From positions 124,001-188,000 of the forward strand of contig NZ_JABUYL010000001.1 of the NCBI RefSeq assembly GCF_014897315.1: a stretch of DNA of 64,000 bases. The letters are read 5' to 3'. Positions 27,475-37,264 of this stretch are shown here, in pieces. The notes under the pieces were generated by a model. It had not been told where the DNA came from, ran no database searches, and saw only the letters and a list, made by a program, of their open reading frames with translations. The first letter of the stretch is position 1; every line of letters begins with the position of its first letter. This DNA comes from Proteus sp. FME41 (GTDB lineage Bacteria > Pseudomonadota > Gammaproteobacteria > Enterobacterales > Enterobacteriaceae). The position numbers and the translations under genes were made by a program.

Positions 27475-27927
27475 TTAATTGCGTGCAATAATGCTTTTTT
27501 CTTTACGATCAAACCAACTTTCACGCAATCTATCGTAAGTTAGGTTAAATGCATAAGTATAGAAAAGGAAGAAAATAAAGAAGCCAATTTCTAATAAAAA
27601 TGCATTCCATAATGACATGCTTAATAAGAATGCCAATATAGGTAAACCAATAATCACAAAACTAAATTCAAAACCAATCGCATGAATGATCCGTATTTTG
27701 GCTGGTCTTAAACCTTTTGATAACGGCCAATAACGGTCAAAAATCATGTTATAAAATAGATTTAGCAGCATGGCTAATGTTGATAAAACAATAGCGACAG
27801 TTCCCATCTGAAAAATTGAGCGTCCCAAAAGCCATGCACTCAGCGGCGCTGTCATTGCAATAGCAATGACTTCAAATGAAACAGCATGAAAAACGCGCTC
27901 AGTAAATGTTTTCTGATATTGGCTCAT
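27475..27927 (-). CDS. PACE-family multidrug efflux transporter (AceI-like)
   Basis: Protein of 150 residues with four membrane helices forming two bacterial transmembrane pair domains. The first contains the signature RVFHAVSFEVIAIAMTAPL (conserved Glu in helix 1), the second RIIHAIGFEFSFVIIGLPI. PACE proteins export biocides such as chlorhexidine and short-chain diamines. The start was set at the ATG with GAGGTGG upstream, not at the in-frame TTG 12 bases earlier. A LysR regulator is divergently transcribed 99 bases away, the arrangement of aceI-aceR. Confidence 0.88.
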   Translation of the reverse strand: MSQYQKTFTERVFHAVSFEVIAIAMTAPLSAWLLGRSIFQMGTVAIVLSTLAMLLNLFYNMIFDRYWPLSKGLRPAKIRIIHAIGFEFSFVIIGLPILAFLLSMSLWNAFLLEIGFFIFFLFYTYAFNLTYDRLRESWFDRKEKSIIARN

Positions 27928-28026
27928 ATCCCACCTCAAAGTAATTATTTAGCAAAAAACAGATGCAATTATTGGTGATATTTTGTATATATACAAAATA
28001 GGTGCCATCGAAAAAGTCGATACCAT

Positions 28027-28899
28027 ATGAACTATTCCATAGAAACTTTGCGTACATTTGTAGAAGCAGCTTCACTAAAATCATTTTCTGCCGCTGCCCG
28101 AAAATTAAATAAAAGCCAATCTACAGTTAGTAGCACTATCACAGGATTTGAAGATGATATGGGCTTCGAATTATTCGAACGTAAAGGAAGAGAATCAATA
28201 CTGACTTTTGCTGGTCAAAAAGTATTAAGTTTAGTTGAGGATATTTTAGTGGCTGATGAACGATTACAGGCATTAAGAATAGAATTATCACCAGAGATGG
28301 AACCTCGATTAAGTTGTGTTTTTTCTGATATGTACCAACCGCCTTATTCTGAACAACTCTTAAAAATTCTAGATAAAGAATTTCCTCATATCGAATTTGA
28401 ATTTCTCGTTGCTGAAAATGATGATGTCATTAATATGCTGCAAAATAAGCAGGCACATATTGGTATGATGGAATCACGAATAGAATATCCAGCGGATATT
28501 GCTTTTTCTCGTCTACCAGTGAGCGGTGAGTTAGGATTATATGCACATAAAAGACACCCTCTTGCTAAAGAAAAACAGATTGGTTATCAACATTTAACAA
28601 TGCATCGTCAATTAAGGCTGAGCAGCCGTGCTCAATTCGTTATTAATAGTGAAAAAAATTGGTTAGCACCTAATTATTTATTACTATTAGAAATGGCGGA
28701 ACAAGAAATGGGATGGGCGATTTTACCTACCTGGCTTGTTGAGCAATTTGGTCATAATTTATTGGTTAGCTTAAATTATGACCAATTTCCGAAAAAAATA
28801 GATATTGATTTAGTTTGGTCGAGAAATAATCCACCCGGAAAAGCAGGATATTGGATGATTGATAAACTTCTAAAAAATGATCTGCAATTTTCTCGTTAA
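28027..28899 (+). CDS. LysR-type regulator, likely controls the PACE pump
   Basis: LTTR of 290 residues. The N-terminal winged HTH is SFSAAARKLNKSQSTVSSTI then GFELFERKGR (about residues 18-58). The C-terminal effector domain spans about residues 90-285. It is divergent from the PACE gene with a shared AT-rich promoter region containing TTTTGTATATATACAAAA, an interrupted palindrome at about 27978-27995 that is a reasonable candidate LysR box. It is analogous to AceR of Acinetobacter, whose ligand is a diamine. A long hairpin follows. Confidence 0.88.
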   Translation: MNYSIETLRTFVEAASLKSFSAAARKLNKSQSTVSSTITGFEDDMGFELFERKGRESILTFAGQKVLSLVEDILVADERLQALRIELSPEMEPRLSCVFSDMYQPPYSEQLLKILDKEFPHIEFEFLVAENDDVINMLQNKQAHIGMMESRIEYPADIAFSRLPVSGELGLYAHKRHPLAKEKQIGYQHLTMHRQLRLSSRAQFVINSEKNWLAPNYLLLLEMAEQEMGWAILPTWLVEQFGHNLLVSLNYDQFPKKIDIDLVWSRNNPPGKAGYWMIDKLLKNDLQFSR

Positions 28900-28909
28900 G
28901 TGTTAAAAA

Positions 28910-28953
28910 AATCAAATTCACCTTTATTATTAATAACAAAGATGAATTTGATT
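28910..28953. terminator. Long hairpin between lysR and the yoaG-like gene
   Basis: Outer stem AATCAAATTCA / TGAATTTGATT with further pairing inside (TTATTATTAATAA), and T/A tracts on both sides. It lies between two converging genes. Confidence 0.65.
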
Positions 28954-28976
28954 TATTATTACTTTAATAATGGTGA

Positions 28977-29318
28977 TCACCAACCACAAACATTTGTTTC
29001 TTCATCCATATCATAACCACGTACTATATTGATGAGATCTTTTACTATTAAGCTTGAGTACTCGGGATTCAAGAGATCGGTTAATGCGCTTTCCTTATCG
29101 ACAGAAACACCGTTATTTTTATTTGTTAGTACTAAAGAAATGGCTTGTGAATCGATATTAATTTTATTTTTTAGTTCATCGATTAAGAGTAAAATCTCTT
29201 TTGTAGCAACCTCAGGAATATATAAAATTTTAGGGTTAAGAAAATTTTTTTGAGATTTTTCTTGAGTATCAGTATTAATTAGCTCTAACAAGTAGCCTTT
29301 ATTTTCATTATCCATCAT
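28977..29318 (-). CDS. yoaG: YoaG-like protein with duplicated DUF1869 domain
   Basis: Protein of 113 residues. The C-terminal half (about residues 60-113: LVLTNKNNGVSVD, then YSSLIVKDLINIVRGYD and ending NVCGW) matches the whole of the 60-residue E. coli YoaG, which as I recall ends DVCGW. The N-terminal half (YLLELINTD, then YIPEVATKEILLLIDELKN) looks like a second, diverged copy, making an internally duplicated protein. Function of YoaG is unknown; in E. coli it is co-transcribed with yeaR under nitrate/NO control. Here it follows the yeaR-like gene by 8 bases. AAAAGGA precedes the ATG. Confidence 0.75.
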   Translation of the reverse strand: MMDNENKGYLLELINTDTQEKSQKNFLNPKILYIPEVATKEILLLIDELKNKINIDSQAISLVLTNKNNGVSVDKESALTDLLNPEYSSLIVKDLINIVRGYDMDEETNVCGW

Positions 29319-29326
29319 CCGTCCTT

Positions 29327-29659
29327 TTAGTCTTCAGCAAGTATTTTAGGATCGACATAAAAATCGACGTTAAAAACAGTATCTTCAGTCTTAGCTTCTA
29401 TTTTGTGCCATGTTTCTGGTGGAAATACACCAAATTCACCTGCATTGATTACAAGTGTTTCAGTTGGTTTTTGACTGAATTCATCTGCATATGCGTAATA
29501 CACAATCGTTCCTTGCATAACCGATAGTTTAGGGTAAACCCCTTGGCGAGTTCCTTTATCTAGATGTCTTTCCCAAATTGATTTAGGGGCAGTGTCTTTA
29601 GTCCAAAGCGGTGTTGCTCGAACATGAATATAGTGAGTTGGGATAATAATACGTTCCAC
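29327..29659 (-). CDS. yeaR: YeaR-like DUF1971 cupin protein
   Basis: Protein of 110 residues matching DUF1971 (YeaR, and the extra domain of some TehB proteins): IPTHYIHVRATPLWTKDTAP, then GVYPKLSVMQGTIVYYAY, VINAGEFGVFPPETWHKIEA and VDFYVDP. It looks like a small cupin. In E. coli the gene is induced by nitrate, nitrite and NO through NarL and NsrR and may help in NO stress. The start is GTG directly after GGAGGTAAA. It is the first gene of a two-gene operon with the yoaG-like gene. Confidence 0.8.
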   Translation of the reverse strand: MERIIIPTHYIHVRATPLWTKDTAPKSIWERHLDKGTRQGVYPKLSVMQGTIVYYAYADEFSQKPTETLVINAGEFGVFPPETWHKIEAKTEDTVFNVDFYVDPKILAED

Positions 29660-29764
29660 TTTACCTCCCTAAAATAGTGAAGAATTTGATATTTCTGTTC
29701 ATTAACTTTAGTTGAAAAACTGAAGTTAGTAACACAGTAAATGATTGAGCTGTGGAGTAAAATT

Positions 29765-29798
29765 TACCCCTTATAATGAGGTATTTCAAATGCAATTT
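29765..29798 (-). promoter_or_regulatory. Possible NarL and NsrR sites upstream of yeaR
   Basis: TACCCCT and the inverted TGAGGTA (29765-29783) resemble a NarL heptamer pair, with non-standard five-base spacing. The adjacent AAATGCAATTT (29788-29798) resembles an NsrR half-site. They lie 106-139 bases upstream of the GTG. They fit the known control of E. coli yeaR-yoaG but are weak matches. Confidence 0.3.
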
Positions 29799-30021
29799 AA
29801 GGATAAAAAACAATAATTTCACCCAACATTACTCTAATTAATTGTTTTGTATGGCTTAAATTAAATTTAATGATTAAACTATTTTTTTATATTTATTTTT
29901 TACTTGAATTGAAATTTTTTAAGAGGAACATTATTTATTAATATGATTTCTTTGTTCTATAATTAATCAAGTCTAGGGGAGTAGTATTTAATTCATCATT
30001 TAACATAATTGAGATATCACT

Positions 30022-30963
30022 ATGGAATTAAAGGATTACTATACCATAATGGGGGTGAAGCCCACCGATGATACTAAAACGATTAAAACAGCTTATCGAC
30101 GTTTAGCAAAAAAATACCATCCAGATGTAAGTAAAGAACCTAATGCAGAAGAGCGTTTTAAAGAAATTGCTCAAGCGTGGGAGATATTAGGTGATGAGCA
30201 ACGTAGAGCTGAATATGATGAACTTTGGGCTCACCGCAACGATCCAAAATTTAAGCAATTTACACAACAACATTCAAATACAAATCAAGAAAGCTTTAGC
30301 CAAGAAGATTTTGATGATATTTACACTTCATTTTTTGGTCAACATTCTCCGTTTGAAGGACGTCGAACCCAGCAACCACTCAAACAACGCGGACATGATT
30401 TAGAAATAGAATTAGCCGTCTTTCTGGAAGAATCACAAGAAGAACATAAACGCACAATTAGTTACCGTTTACCTGTTTATAATGTTTTTGGGATCGTGGA
30501 AAAAGAAATTCCTAAAACATTAAATGTTAAAGTTCCTGCGGGTGTTATTGATGGTCAACGCATCCGTCTAAAAGGACAAGGGACAATAGGCGAAAATGGT
30601 GGTGAAAATGGTGATTTATGGTTAACTATTCGTATAGCACCTCATCCTTTATTTGATGTAAAAGGCCATGATCTAGAAATAGTCGTTCCGATTGCTCCAT
30701 GGGAAGCCGCATTAGGTGCAAAAATTCCGATACCTACAATTAAAGACAAAATTTTATTAACCATTCCAGCAGGAAGCCAAACAGGGCAAAGATTGCGTAT
30801 TAAAGGCAAAGGATTAGCCAGCCAAAAAGTCAGTGGTGATTTATATGCCATTATCAAAATTGTTATGCCACCTCAATCTGATGAGAAAGCACGTGCATTA
30901 TGGCAACAGATTGCAGATAGTCAGGCCGATTATAATCCACGTGAAAACTGGGGGAATAAATAA
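30022..30963 (+). CDS. cbpA: CbpA, DnaJ-like co-chaperone
   Basis: Protein of 313 residues (E. coli 306). The J-domain is at residues 1-70 with the HPD tripeptide at 33-35, then a Gly/Phe-poor linker (about 75-125) and two C-terminal substrate-binding domains. It has no zinc-finger cysteines, which separates it from DnaJ. CbpA is a DnaK co-chaperone and curved-DNA-binding nucleoid protein of stationary phase. It overlaps cbpM by one base (TAATG), so the two are translated together. Confidence 0.95.
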   Translation: MELKDYYTIMGVKPTDDTKTIKTAYRRLAKKYHPDVSKEPNAEERFKEIAQAWEILGDEQRRAEYDELWAHRNDPKFKQFTQQHSNTNQESFSQEDFDDIYTSFFGQHSPFEGRRTQQPLKQRGHDLEIELAVFLEESQEEHKRTISYRLPVYNVFGIVEKEIPKTLNVKVPAGVIDGQRIRLKGQGTIGENGGENGDLWLTIRIAPHPLFDVKGHDLEIVVPIAPWEAALGAKIPIPTIKDKILLTIPAGSQTGQRLRIKGKGLASQKVSGDLYAIIKIVMPPQSDEKARALWQQIADSQADYNPRENWGNK

Positions 30964-31268
30964 TGGCTCAATTAACAACAACGGTATTTACTGTCACTGA
31001 ATTTTGTCATCATACTGGGATATCAAATGATGAGCTTAAAGAATGTGTTGCGCTTGGCATGATTGAACCATTAGAGATTGAAACTCAAGAATGGCTTTTT
31101 GATGATAATGCGATTGTGGTGACACACCGAGCATTAAAGCTTCATAAAGAGCTTGCCTTAGATTGGCATGGCATTGCCATTGCGCTTGCTTTATTAGATG
31201 AAATGGAGCAGCTAAAACAGGAAAATAAACAATTACGCCAGCAATTAATGCGGTTTATAGCTAAATAA
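30963..31268 (+). CDS. cbpM: CbpM, CbpA inhibitor
   Basis: Protein of 101 residues, the same length as E. coli CbpM. It has a MerR-like N-terminal helical part (FTVTEFCHHTGISNDELKECVALGMIEP, cited here in pieces: FCHHTGISNDELKECVALG) and a C-terminal coiled coil (ALLDEMEQLKQENKQLRQQLM). It binds the CbpA J-domain and blocks both DnaK interaction and DNA binding. It starts on the cbpA stop codon. A weak hairpin AAAATAGTG / CACTATTTT (31278-31318) may end the operon. Confidence 0.93.
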   Translation: MAQLTTTVFTVTEFCHHTGISNDELKECVALGMIEPLEIETQEWLFDDNAIVVTHRALKLHKELALDWHGIAIALALLDEMEQLKQENKQLRQQLMRFIAK

Positions 31269-31836
31269 CGATTAAATAAAATAGTGGTTAAAAGAATAAA
31301 CACTTTAGTCACTATTTTAATATGATTATTATTTACCTCTATTTTTCTTGTTTTTTAATGTGGATAATGTTTTTTAAATAAAATGTTGTAAGTAATGAAT
31401 TATAGAAATAAAAATATCTCAATCTTAATCTCTATTTTTATTTTATAATTATTTAACAAGTTTCACATCCTTTTATTTACTATGGTACACTAAAAATAAC
31501 ATAGATTATTATCATATTTAATGTATTGTTATTAACTTTAGTATTAAAACTAACCTTAATGAATAATGTGACTTCTAATTACATAAAAATAACATTTATA
31601 ACGAATTTATTTTTATTTATATATAAAATATATATTTTAAAAAATCCCATGATATTAATATGATACATTTAATTAATATGATTATTTAAAAAAACAATGC
31701 TCATTGAGATATAAATCACGGTAATGATCGCTTTCTCATTGTTAATATTTCACGTCCAATTATCTATCTGGTTTTTTATTTTTCAAGATACCTAATTGAT
31801 CTATAAATTATAAATAACAAGCAAATGGGAAAATTT
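31269..31836. other. Long AT-rich intergenic region
   Basis: 568 bases with a candidate cbpAM terminator at 31278-31318 and otherwise only AT-rich sequence with no open frame of note. It must carry the promoter of the C69 peptidase gene. Confidence 0.45.
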
Positions 31837-33333
31837 ATGTCTTTATTTAAAAAAGGTATTATTGCATTATCGCTTAATATTGCATTAGTTTCTTCTGCTT
31901 TAGCCTGTACCACCTTGTTAGCAGGAAGTGATGCAACAAATGATGGATCATTGATTATTGCTCGTAGTGCAGATAGTAATGCATTAAAAGCACAACATTT
32001 TGTTATTCATCCAGCAAAAGCAAATCAAGCAGGGACTTATAGTACTAAAGAACATAATGGTGCTAATAATTTTATTTATCCATTACCTGAAAATTCATTG
32101 CGTTATACCACTGTCCCAAATTGGAAAACACAGCTTCATGGTGCGACAGGATTTAATGAACTGGGAGTCGGGGTTAGTGGTACAGAATCTATTTTTGCTT
32201 CACCTAAAGCCCTTGAGTTCGATCCCTATGTTGAAGATACCGGTATAACAGAAGATGATATTCCAGATGTGCTTCTTTCAAGAGCGAAAACAGCGCGTGA
32301 AGCAATTGAATTATTAGGAAGTATTATTGAAAAACAAGGTGCAGGAGAAGGGTTTGGTGTTGCTGTTGTTGATAAAAATGAGCTTTGGTATTTAGAAACA
32401 GGAACAGGACACCACTGGATTGCACAAAAGTTACCTAAAGATAAATATTTTGCGACAGGTAACCAAGGAAGGTTACAAACCTATGATGTAAACAGTGAAG
32501 ATATCTTAGGCTCTAAAAATTTAGTAGAGTTTGCGGTTGAAAAAGGACTTTATAATCCAGAAAAAGAGGGGATATTTAACTTTTCTAAGGCGTATACCCG
32601 TGATGATGAACGAGATCGTACTTACAACGATCCTCGGGTATGGGTTATTCAACAACAATTTAATCCGTCATTAAAACAAGCTGTGGATGATGGTCGTCAT
32701 TTCGCACCTTTATTAACACCAGAGAAAAAAGTATCTGTTGAAGAAGCTAAAGCGATGTTACGTAATCACTTTGAAGGAACTGAACACGACCCATATTCTA
32801 ATGGATTAAATGGTAAAGAATCTTGGCGCCCAATTAGTGTGTTTAGAACTTATGAAGCACATGTAATGCAAGTTCGCCCTGAACTTCCTCAAGAAATAGG
32901 TGAAGTAACTTATGTTGGTTTAGGTATGGCGGATTTAACTGCATTTGTTCCGTATTACAGTGGATTAAAAGTCTATCCTCAACATTATGGCATGGGAACA
33001 GATAAAGCGGACAGTGACTCGATTTATTGGAAGTATCGTAAATTGCAGACATTAGTTATGACCGATTATCCAAAACTAGCGCCAATAGTAAAAAAAGCCT
33101 ATCAAGATTGGGAAATCAAAACAGCATTAGAACAAAAAGAAATGGAAGCTAAATATCTCAATATGGTTAAAACCGATAAAGTGGGTGCAGATAAAATGCT
33201 TAACGAGTTTAATTTACGCATTATGGCGGATGCGGAAAAGTTGACGGAAAATTTAACTAATGAATTATTTACCGTGAGAACAAAAGATATTCAAGATGAT
33301 ATTTTCTTGGCTAATAAATCTAAAAAAGACTAA
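31837..33333 (+). CDS. Secreted C69-family dipeptidase
   Basis: Ntn-hydrolase of 498 residues. The signal peptide ends ALVSSALA and is followed at once by CTTLLAG, so signal cleavage would expose the catalytic N-terminal Cys of C69 peptidases (PepD/dipeptidase A family). Family motifs LIIARSADSN, GVGVSGTESIFAS and FGVAVVDKNELWYLETGTGHHWIA are present, and the length is typical. It would act in the periplasm or outside. GGGAA precedes the ATG used here; an ATG 12 bases upstream lacks a ribosome-binding site. It stands alone with its own terminator. Confidence 0.88.
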   Translation: MSLFKKGIIALSLNIALVSSALACTTLLAGSDATNDGSLIIARSADSNALKAQHFVIHPAKANQAGTYSTKEHNGANNFIYPLPENSLRYTTVPNWKTQLHGATGFNELGVGVSGTESIFASPKALEFDPYVEDTGITEDDIPDVLLSRAKTAREAIELLGSIIEKQGAGEGFGVAVVDKNELWYLETGTGHHWIAQKLPKDKYFATGNQGRLQTYDVNSEDILGSKNLVEFAVEKGLYNPEKEGIFNFSKAYTRDDERDRTYNDPRVWVIQQQFNPSLKQAVDDGRHFAPLLTPEKKVSVEEAKAMLRNHFEGTEHDPYSNGLNGKESWRPISVFRTYEAHVMQVRPELPQEIGEVTYVGLGMADLTAFVPYYSGLKVYPQHYGMGTDKADSDSIYWKYRKLQTLVMTDYPKLAPIVKKAYQDWEIKTALEQKEMEAKYLNMVKTDKVGADKMLNEFNLRIMADAEKLTENLTNELFTVRTKDIQDDIFLANKSKKD

Positions 33334-33367
33334 TAAAGAATAAGTGTTTTAAGAAATACTGAAACCG

Positions 33368-33398
33368 AAAGATCCCAATTTATTTTTGGGATCTTTTT
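33368..33398. terminator. Terminator between the C69 peptidase and araC-type genes
   Basis: Stem AAAGATCCCAA / TTGGGATCTTT followed by TT; serves the converging genes. Confidence 0.85.
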
Positions 33399-33412
33399 CA
33401 ATGTAGGGATGA

Positions 33413-34309
33413 CTAAAGAACGGGAATATAATAGCTAATTTTTTGTAAGTGTTCTCCACTTTGCCCTAGCAATTTATCATAGCTAACGGCGCCTTTTAAT
33501 GTGTATCGTTCAATGTCAGGGCCAGGTCTACGCAATAAATTCATTTTTGGTAATACTTTAGTGTATACGGTATAAATAATATCATCATAGCCCGTTAATG
33601 AATCTAAAATCTCATCCATATGAAAGGTAATGGCTAAATAATTGCCACTAGGCAACTCCAGTTGCGACATAGAAGAGACATTTGATGTTGCTGATAAGTT
33701 ATCTTTATCAACGGCGGTGCTATAAATATACATTGTATCTTCTAGTGTAGATGCAGAGGCTCTATGCATTGCATATAACTCAGTGGGTATTGTATGTACA
33801 TCTTTTAAAAATTTACGCCAGAATTCTTTTCTGAATTTTTTTTTGTCAGAGTCCCATGTAGAAATGGGTTTATTGTAATGGTGGGACATACCTACTAATT
33901 TTAGAGAAGGAAGGGTAACTACTTCGTATTTGGCGCTAAGTTCAACAGTTTCCAGAGCGGGAAAAATAAGCTCACTAATATCCCATCCTGGCTTTTTTCT
34001 ATATTCTGAAGGGGTGATATTAAACTGTTTTTTAAAGGCTCGACAAAATGTTTGCTGAGAATCAAAACGATATTTCAATGAAATATCTAACAAGCTACAA
34101 CGCGTTATTCTTAAGGCATAGGCGCCACAAGATAAACGACGGGCGAGTATGTATTTTCCTAAAGATATTCCTGTATAAGCTTTAAATAAGCGCTGAAAAT
34201 GCCATTTTGTATAGCCTGACTTTTCAGCAACAATATCTAATGATAAACGTGAATCGAGATTTTGTTCGATCCAAACAATGATATCTTTAACAACATTCTC
34301 TTGAAGCAT
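33413..34309 (-). CDS. Rob-like AraC-family regulator with effector domain
   Basis: Protein of 298 residues. The N-terminal AraC DNA-binding domain has two HTHs (LSLDIVAEKSGYTKWHFQRLF and LDISLKYRFDSQQTFCRAFKKQFNITPSEYR, about residues 20-105). The C-terminal part (about 125-298) is a GyrI-like effector-binding domain with YTLKGAVSYDKLL and the final ISYYIPVL. This order is that of Rob, SoxS/MarA-like with an added ligand domain. It would regulate multidrug, solvent or oxidative stress genes. The gene is shorter and more diverged than rob itself, so a dedicated paralogue is more likely. Confidence 0.85.
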   Translation of the reverse strand: MLQENVVKDIIVWIEQNLDSRLSLDIVAEKSGYTKWHFQRLFKAYTGISLGKYILARRLSCGAYALRITRCSLLDISLKYRFDSQQTFCRAFKKQFNITPSEYRKKPGWDISELIFPALETVELSAKYEVVTLPSLKLVGMSHHYNKPISTWDSDKKKFRKEFWRKFLKDVHTIPTELYAMHRASASTLEDTMYIYSTAVDKDNLSATSNVSSMSQLELPSGNYLAITFHMDEILDSLTGYDDIIYTVYTKVLPKMNLLRRPGPDIERYTLKGAVSYDKLLGQSGEHLQKISYYIPVL

Positions 34310-34687
34310 GAATATTCCTATTATTTTTTTTATCGATTATTTTCAATAAGATCGACTTAATTTATTGAGCTACAATAAATTTATAGGTGTTAGGATAATA
34401 GCATATCGTATAGTGATAGTTACATTGAATAAAGTAAAATAGGTAGGTGATAATGTAAAGTTATGTATTGCTATTTTTTAAAATTAAACTTGATAGTAAA
34501 TAAAAACAGCGCATTTAACTCACTAATCAATGATTGATGTTTTTTTATTAAAATTAAGTTTAAATTAAAATCTATATGAATATTTCTATATTTAATAAAA
34601 TGCGGAGATATCCTATTTTTTCTTTTTTAGAAAAAGTCTAGCTTAATTATATTAGTAAAACCCTATCGGTTATTTTAGGAGATGTAT
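34310..34687. other. Divergent promoter region, araC-type gene and mliC-like gene
   Basis: 378 bases of AT-rich sequence with no gene. It should contain both promoters; I see no confident MarA/Rob box. Confidence 0.4.
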
Positions 34688-35020
34688 ATGAATAAGTTAT
34701 TTTCTATTTCTGCTATTGCTTTAGTTTCTTCATTAATAACAGCTCCTGCTTTGGCAGCTAAAACGGATACTTATAACTGTGAAGGCCAAAAAATCAGAGT
34801 TTCTTTTCCTACTGAACAGTTAGCTGTTATGTATTACAGCGATGAAATTATTGTTTTAAAAGAGGCTGTTGCGGCTAGTGGTGCTCGTTATGTTGGTGAG
34901 AACTTCCAAATTTGGGGCAAAGGTAAAGGTGAATTTAATTTAGCAACGATTTCAGAAGATGATGCAGTTAATGGGCGAATTGCTGAAGATAAGGGCCGTA
35001 CCTGTAAATTAGTAAAATAA
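34688..35020 (+). CDS. MliC-type C-type lysozyme inhibitor, secreted
   Basis: Protein of 110 residues. The signal peptide ends APALA (about residue 23) with no lipobox Cys, so the product is likely free in the periplasm. The mature part has the MliC/PliC pattern: YNCEGQKIRVSFP, then LKEAVAASGARYVGENFQIWGKG (cited in part: ASGARYVGENFQIWGKG), and a terminal Cys in RTCKLVK that can bond to the first Cys. It would block host lysozyme. The start is the second ATG, seven bases after AGGAG; the first ATG is too close. A terminator follows. Confidence 0.82.
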   Translation: MNKLFSISAIALVSSLITAPALAAKTDTYNCEGQKIRVSFPTEQLAVMYYSDEIIVLKEAVAASGARYVGENFQIWGKGKGEFNLATISEDDAVNGRIAEDKGRTCKLVK

Positions 35021-35040
35021 CGTAGAAACTAGTTATAAAT

Positions 35041-35072
35041 AAAAAAGAGGGCAATTTATTGTCCTCTTTTTT
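35041..35072. terminator. Terminator after the mliC-like gene
   Basis: AAAAAAGAGG-gcaatttattgt-CCTCTTTTTT hairpin with T6 on the plus strand. Confidence 0.85.
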
Positions 35073-35151
35073 ATAAGAAAAAGATTAAGTAAATATAATA
35101 ATTAAAAATAAGTATAGAAAAGTAATAACGCATTTTTTATCACACAAATAA

Positions 35152-35751
<600 letters not shown>

Positions 35752-35789
35752 AGCCCTTACTTATTACAGCTAATTGGTTATACTAATAG

Positions 35790-35817
35790 AGAGTAGTATG
35801 ACATCTACTCTTTTTTA
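35790..35817 (+). terminator. Terminator of the aac(2')-like gene
   Basis: Stem AGAGTAG / CTACTCT, loop TATGACAT, followed by T6. Confidence 0.85.
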
Positions 35818-36011
35818 TTTAAAAAAAACAAAAAATAAATTTTTGGTTTATCCACTTATCTGCAACTAAACAATATTTATTGTGAGTTTATATGAAGTCT
35901 TACCCTTAGCTAATCTCAATATTAATTTTTAAAAGAAGAACTTTAAAATAGGCATTGCTATCCAATATGGCAGGTAATGTGTTATCAAAAATTAATAAAA
36001 GACAAAATCTA

Positions 36012-36869
36012 ATGAAAATTAAAAACTCAAGAAAATATAATGTATCATTACCAGATAATAGAATTTTAACGTGGTATGAATCGGGTCCAGAGCAAGGTAA
36101 GCCAGTATTATTTTGCACTGGTGCAGGTATGAGTGGTTTATTAGGTGTAGACGTTGACCTCTTAAGTAAACTTAATATTCGGCTGATTACGCCAACTCGC
36201 CCAGGATTGGGCGATTCTACTTTTGATCCTAAAAAATCGTTAAAATCTTTTTCTGAAGATATTTTATTTTTATTAGATCATCTTCATATCAAAAATATTA
36301 ATGTAATGGGATTTTCACAGGGGGCTGTTTTTGCGATGGCTCTTTGTGTTTACTGTCATGTTGATAAATTACTGATTGTCGCAGGGCAAGATCAATTTGA
36401 TTATCCTGATACGCAAAATAAGCTAACAGATGATGTTGTTAATATGCAACGTCAAGCTGTTGGAGCACCAGAACTGTTAACCAGTTGGATTAAGCAAAAT
36501 ATAACAGCTAAATGGCTAATGGATTTTATTTTAAATTACAGTGCTGATGTTGATTTGGCTATTTATAAATCAGTTGATTTTCTCCCTGTTTATCAAGAAT
36601 GTATGGCAGAAGCTTTTAAACAGGGCAATGATGGATACACTCAAGATTTGCTGATTGCGATGCAACCTTGGGGATTTTCACCTGAAGAAATAAAGACACC
36701 AACAACTTTATGGTACGGAATGAAGGATACTAGTACCGTTCATTCTCCGGACTTTGGAGATTTATTATTTCAACGTTTTCCTAATGCTGAGCGACATTTA
36801 TGGCCAGAAGAAGGTGGTTCACTTCTGTGGACGAAAACAGAAGAAATTTTATTAGAACTAGTTGATTAA
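36012..36869 (+). CDS. Alpha/beta hydrolase
   Basis: Protein of 285 residues with the alpha/beta-hydrolase fold: oxyanion region LFCTGAGMSG, NIRLITPTRPGLGDS, and the nucleophile elbow GFSQG (Ser near residue 106). A late Asp (GMKDTS) and a His (ERHLW) could complete the triad. The substrate cannot be told. The chosen ATG gives MKIKNSRKYNVSLPD; two in-frame starts further upstream (35955 TTG, 35967 ATG) are possible because none has a clear ribosome-binding site. A terminator follows. Confidence 0.75.
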   Translation: MKIKNSRKYNVSLPDNRILTWYESGPEQGKPVLFCTGAGMSGLLGVDVDLLSKLNIRLITPTRPGLGDSTFDPKKSLKSFSEDILFLLDHLHIKNINVMGFSQGAVFAMALCVYCHVDKLLIVAGQDQFDYPDTQNKLTDDVVNMQRQAVGAPELLTSWIKQNITAKWLMDFILNYSADVDLAIYKSVDFLPVYQECMAEAFKQGNDGYTQDLLIAMQPWGFSPEEIKTPTTLWYGMKDTSTVHSPDFGDLLFQRFPNAERHLWPEEGGSLLWTKTEEILLELVD

Positions 36870-36894
36870 GGTGATGTAGTACATTAATGATAGA

Positions 36895-36938
36895 GTAGAT
36901 ACTGGTTATCTTAAAAAATAACAGTATCTACTTTTTTA
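36895..36938 (+). terminator. Terminator of the hydrolase gene
   Basis: Stem GTAGATACTG / CAGTATCTAC, 17-base loop, followed by T6. Confidence 0.85.
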
Positions 36939-37094
36939 TTCATGTTTTTAAATTAAAATAATGAGATAGGTAAAATAGATAATTATTTTTAACTTATAAT
37001 TATTTTCTAATTTGGTGCGTGAAAAATTTTTTTTAAAATAAAGGTGAAAATAATTTGCTATAAAATGAATTATATGACTTAATAGCGTCACTGG

Positions 37095-37264
37095 TTTGGA
37101 AGTACAGACCTATTTATGTTAGTGCAGTTTTAAGTAGTTCACCGTTTAGCGTTATCCATGATACCTCTTCGTTGCGAATTCCTTCAAATAGTGACCATAA
37201 GTAAAATCCGAAATCAAACCGCAAACAATGCCTTATGGCAAACAAATTAATTATAGGAAATCTT
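37095..37264 (+). promoter_or_regulatory. Cold-shock mRNA leader with cold-box-like element
   Basis: The 5' region of the csp gene. GAAGTACAGA at about 37099-37108 resembles the cold box TGACGTACAGA that begins cspA-family leaders, and is followed by about 156 bases of untranslated sequence, similar to the long thermo-responsive leaders of E. coli cspA. AGGAAA stands before the ATG. The promoter should lie just upstream, around the TATAAAATG stretch at 37060. Confidence 0.5.
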
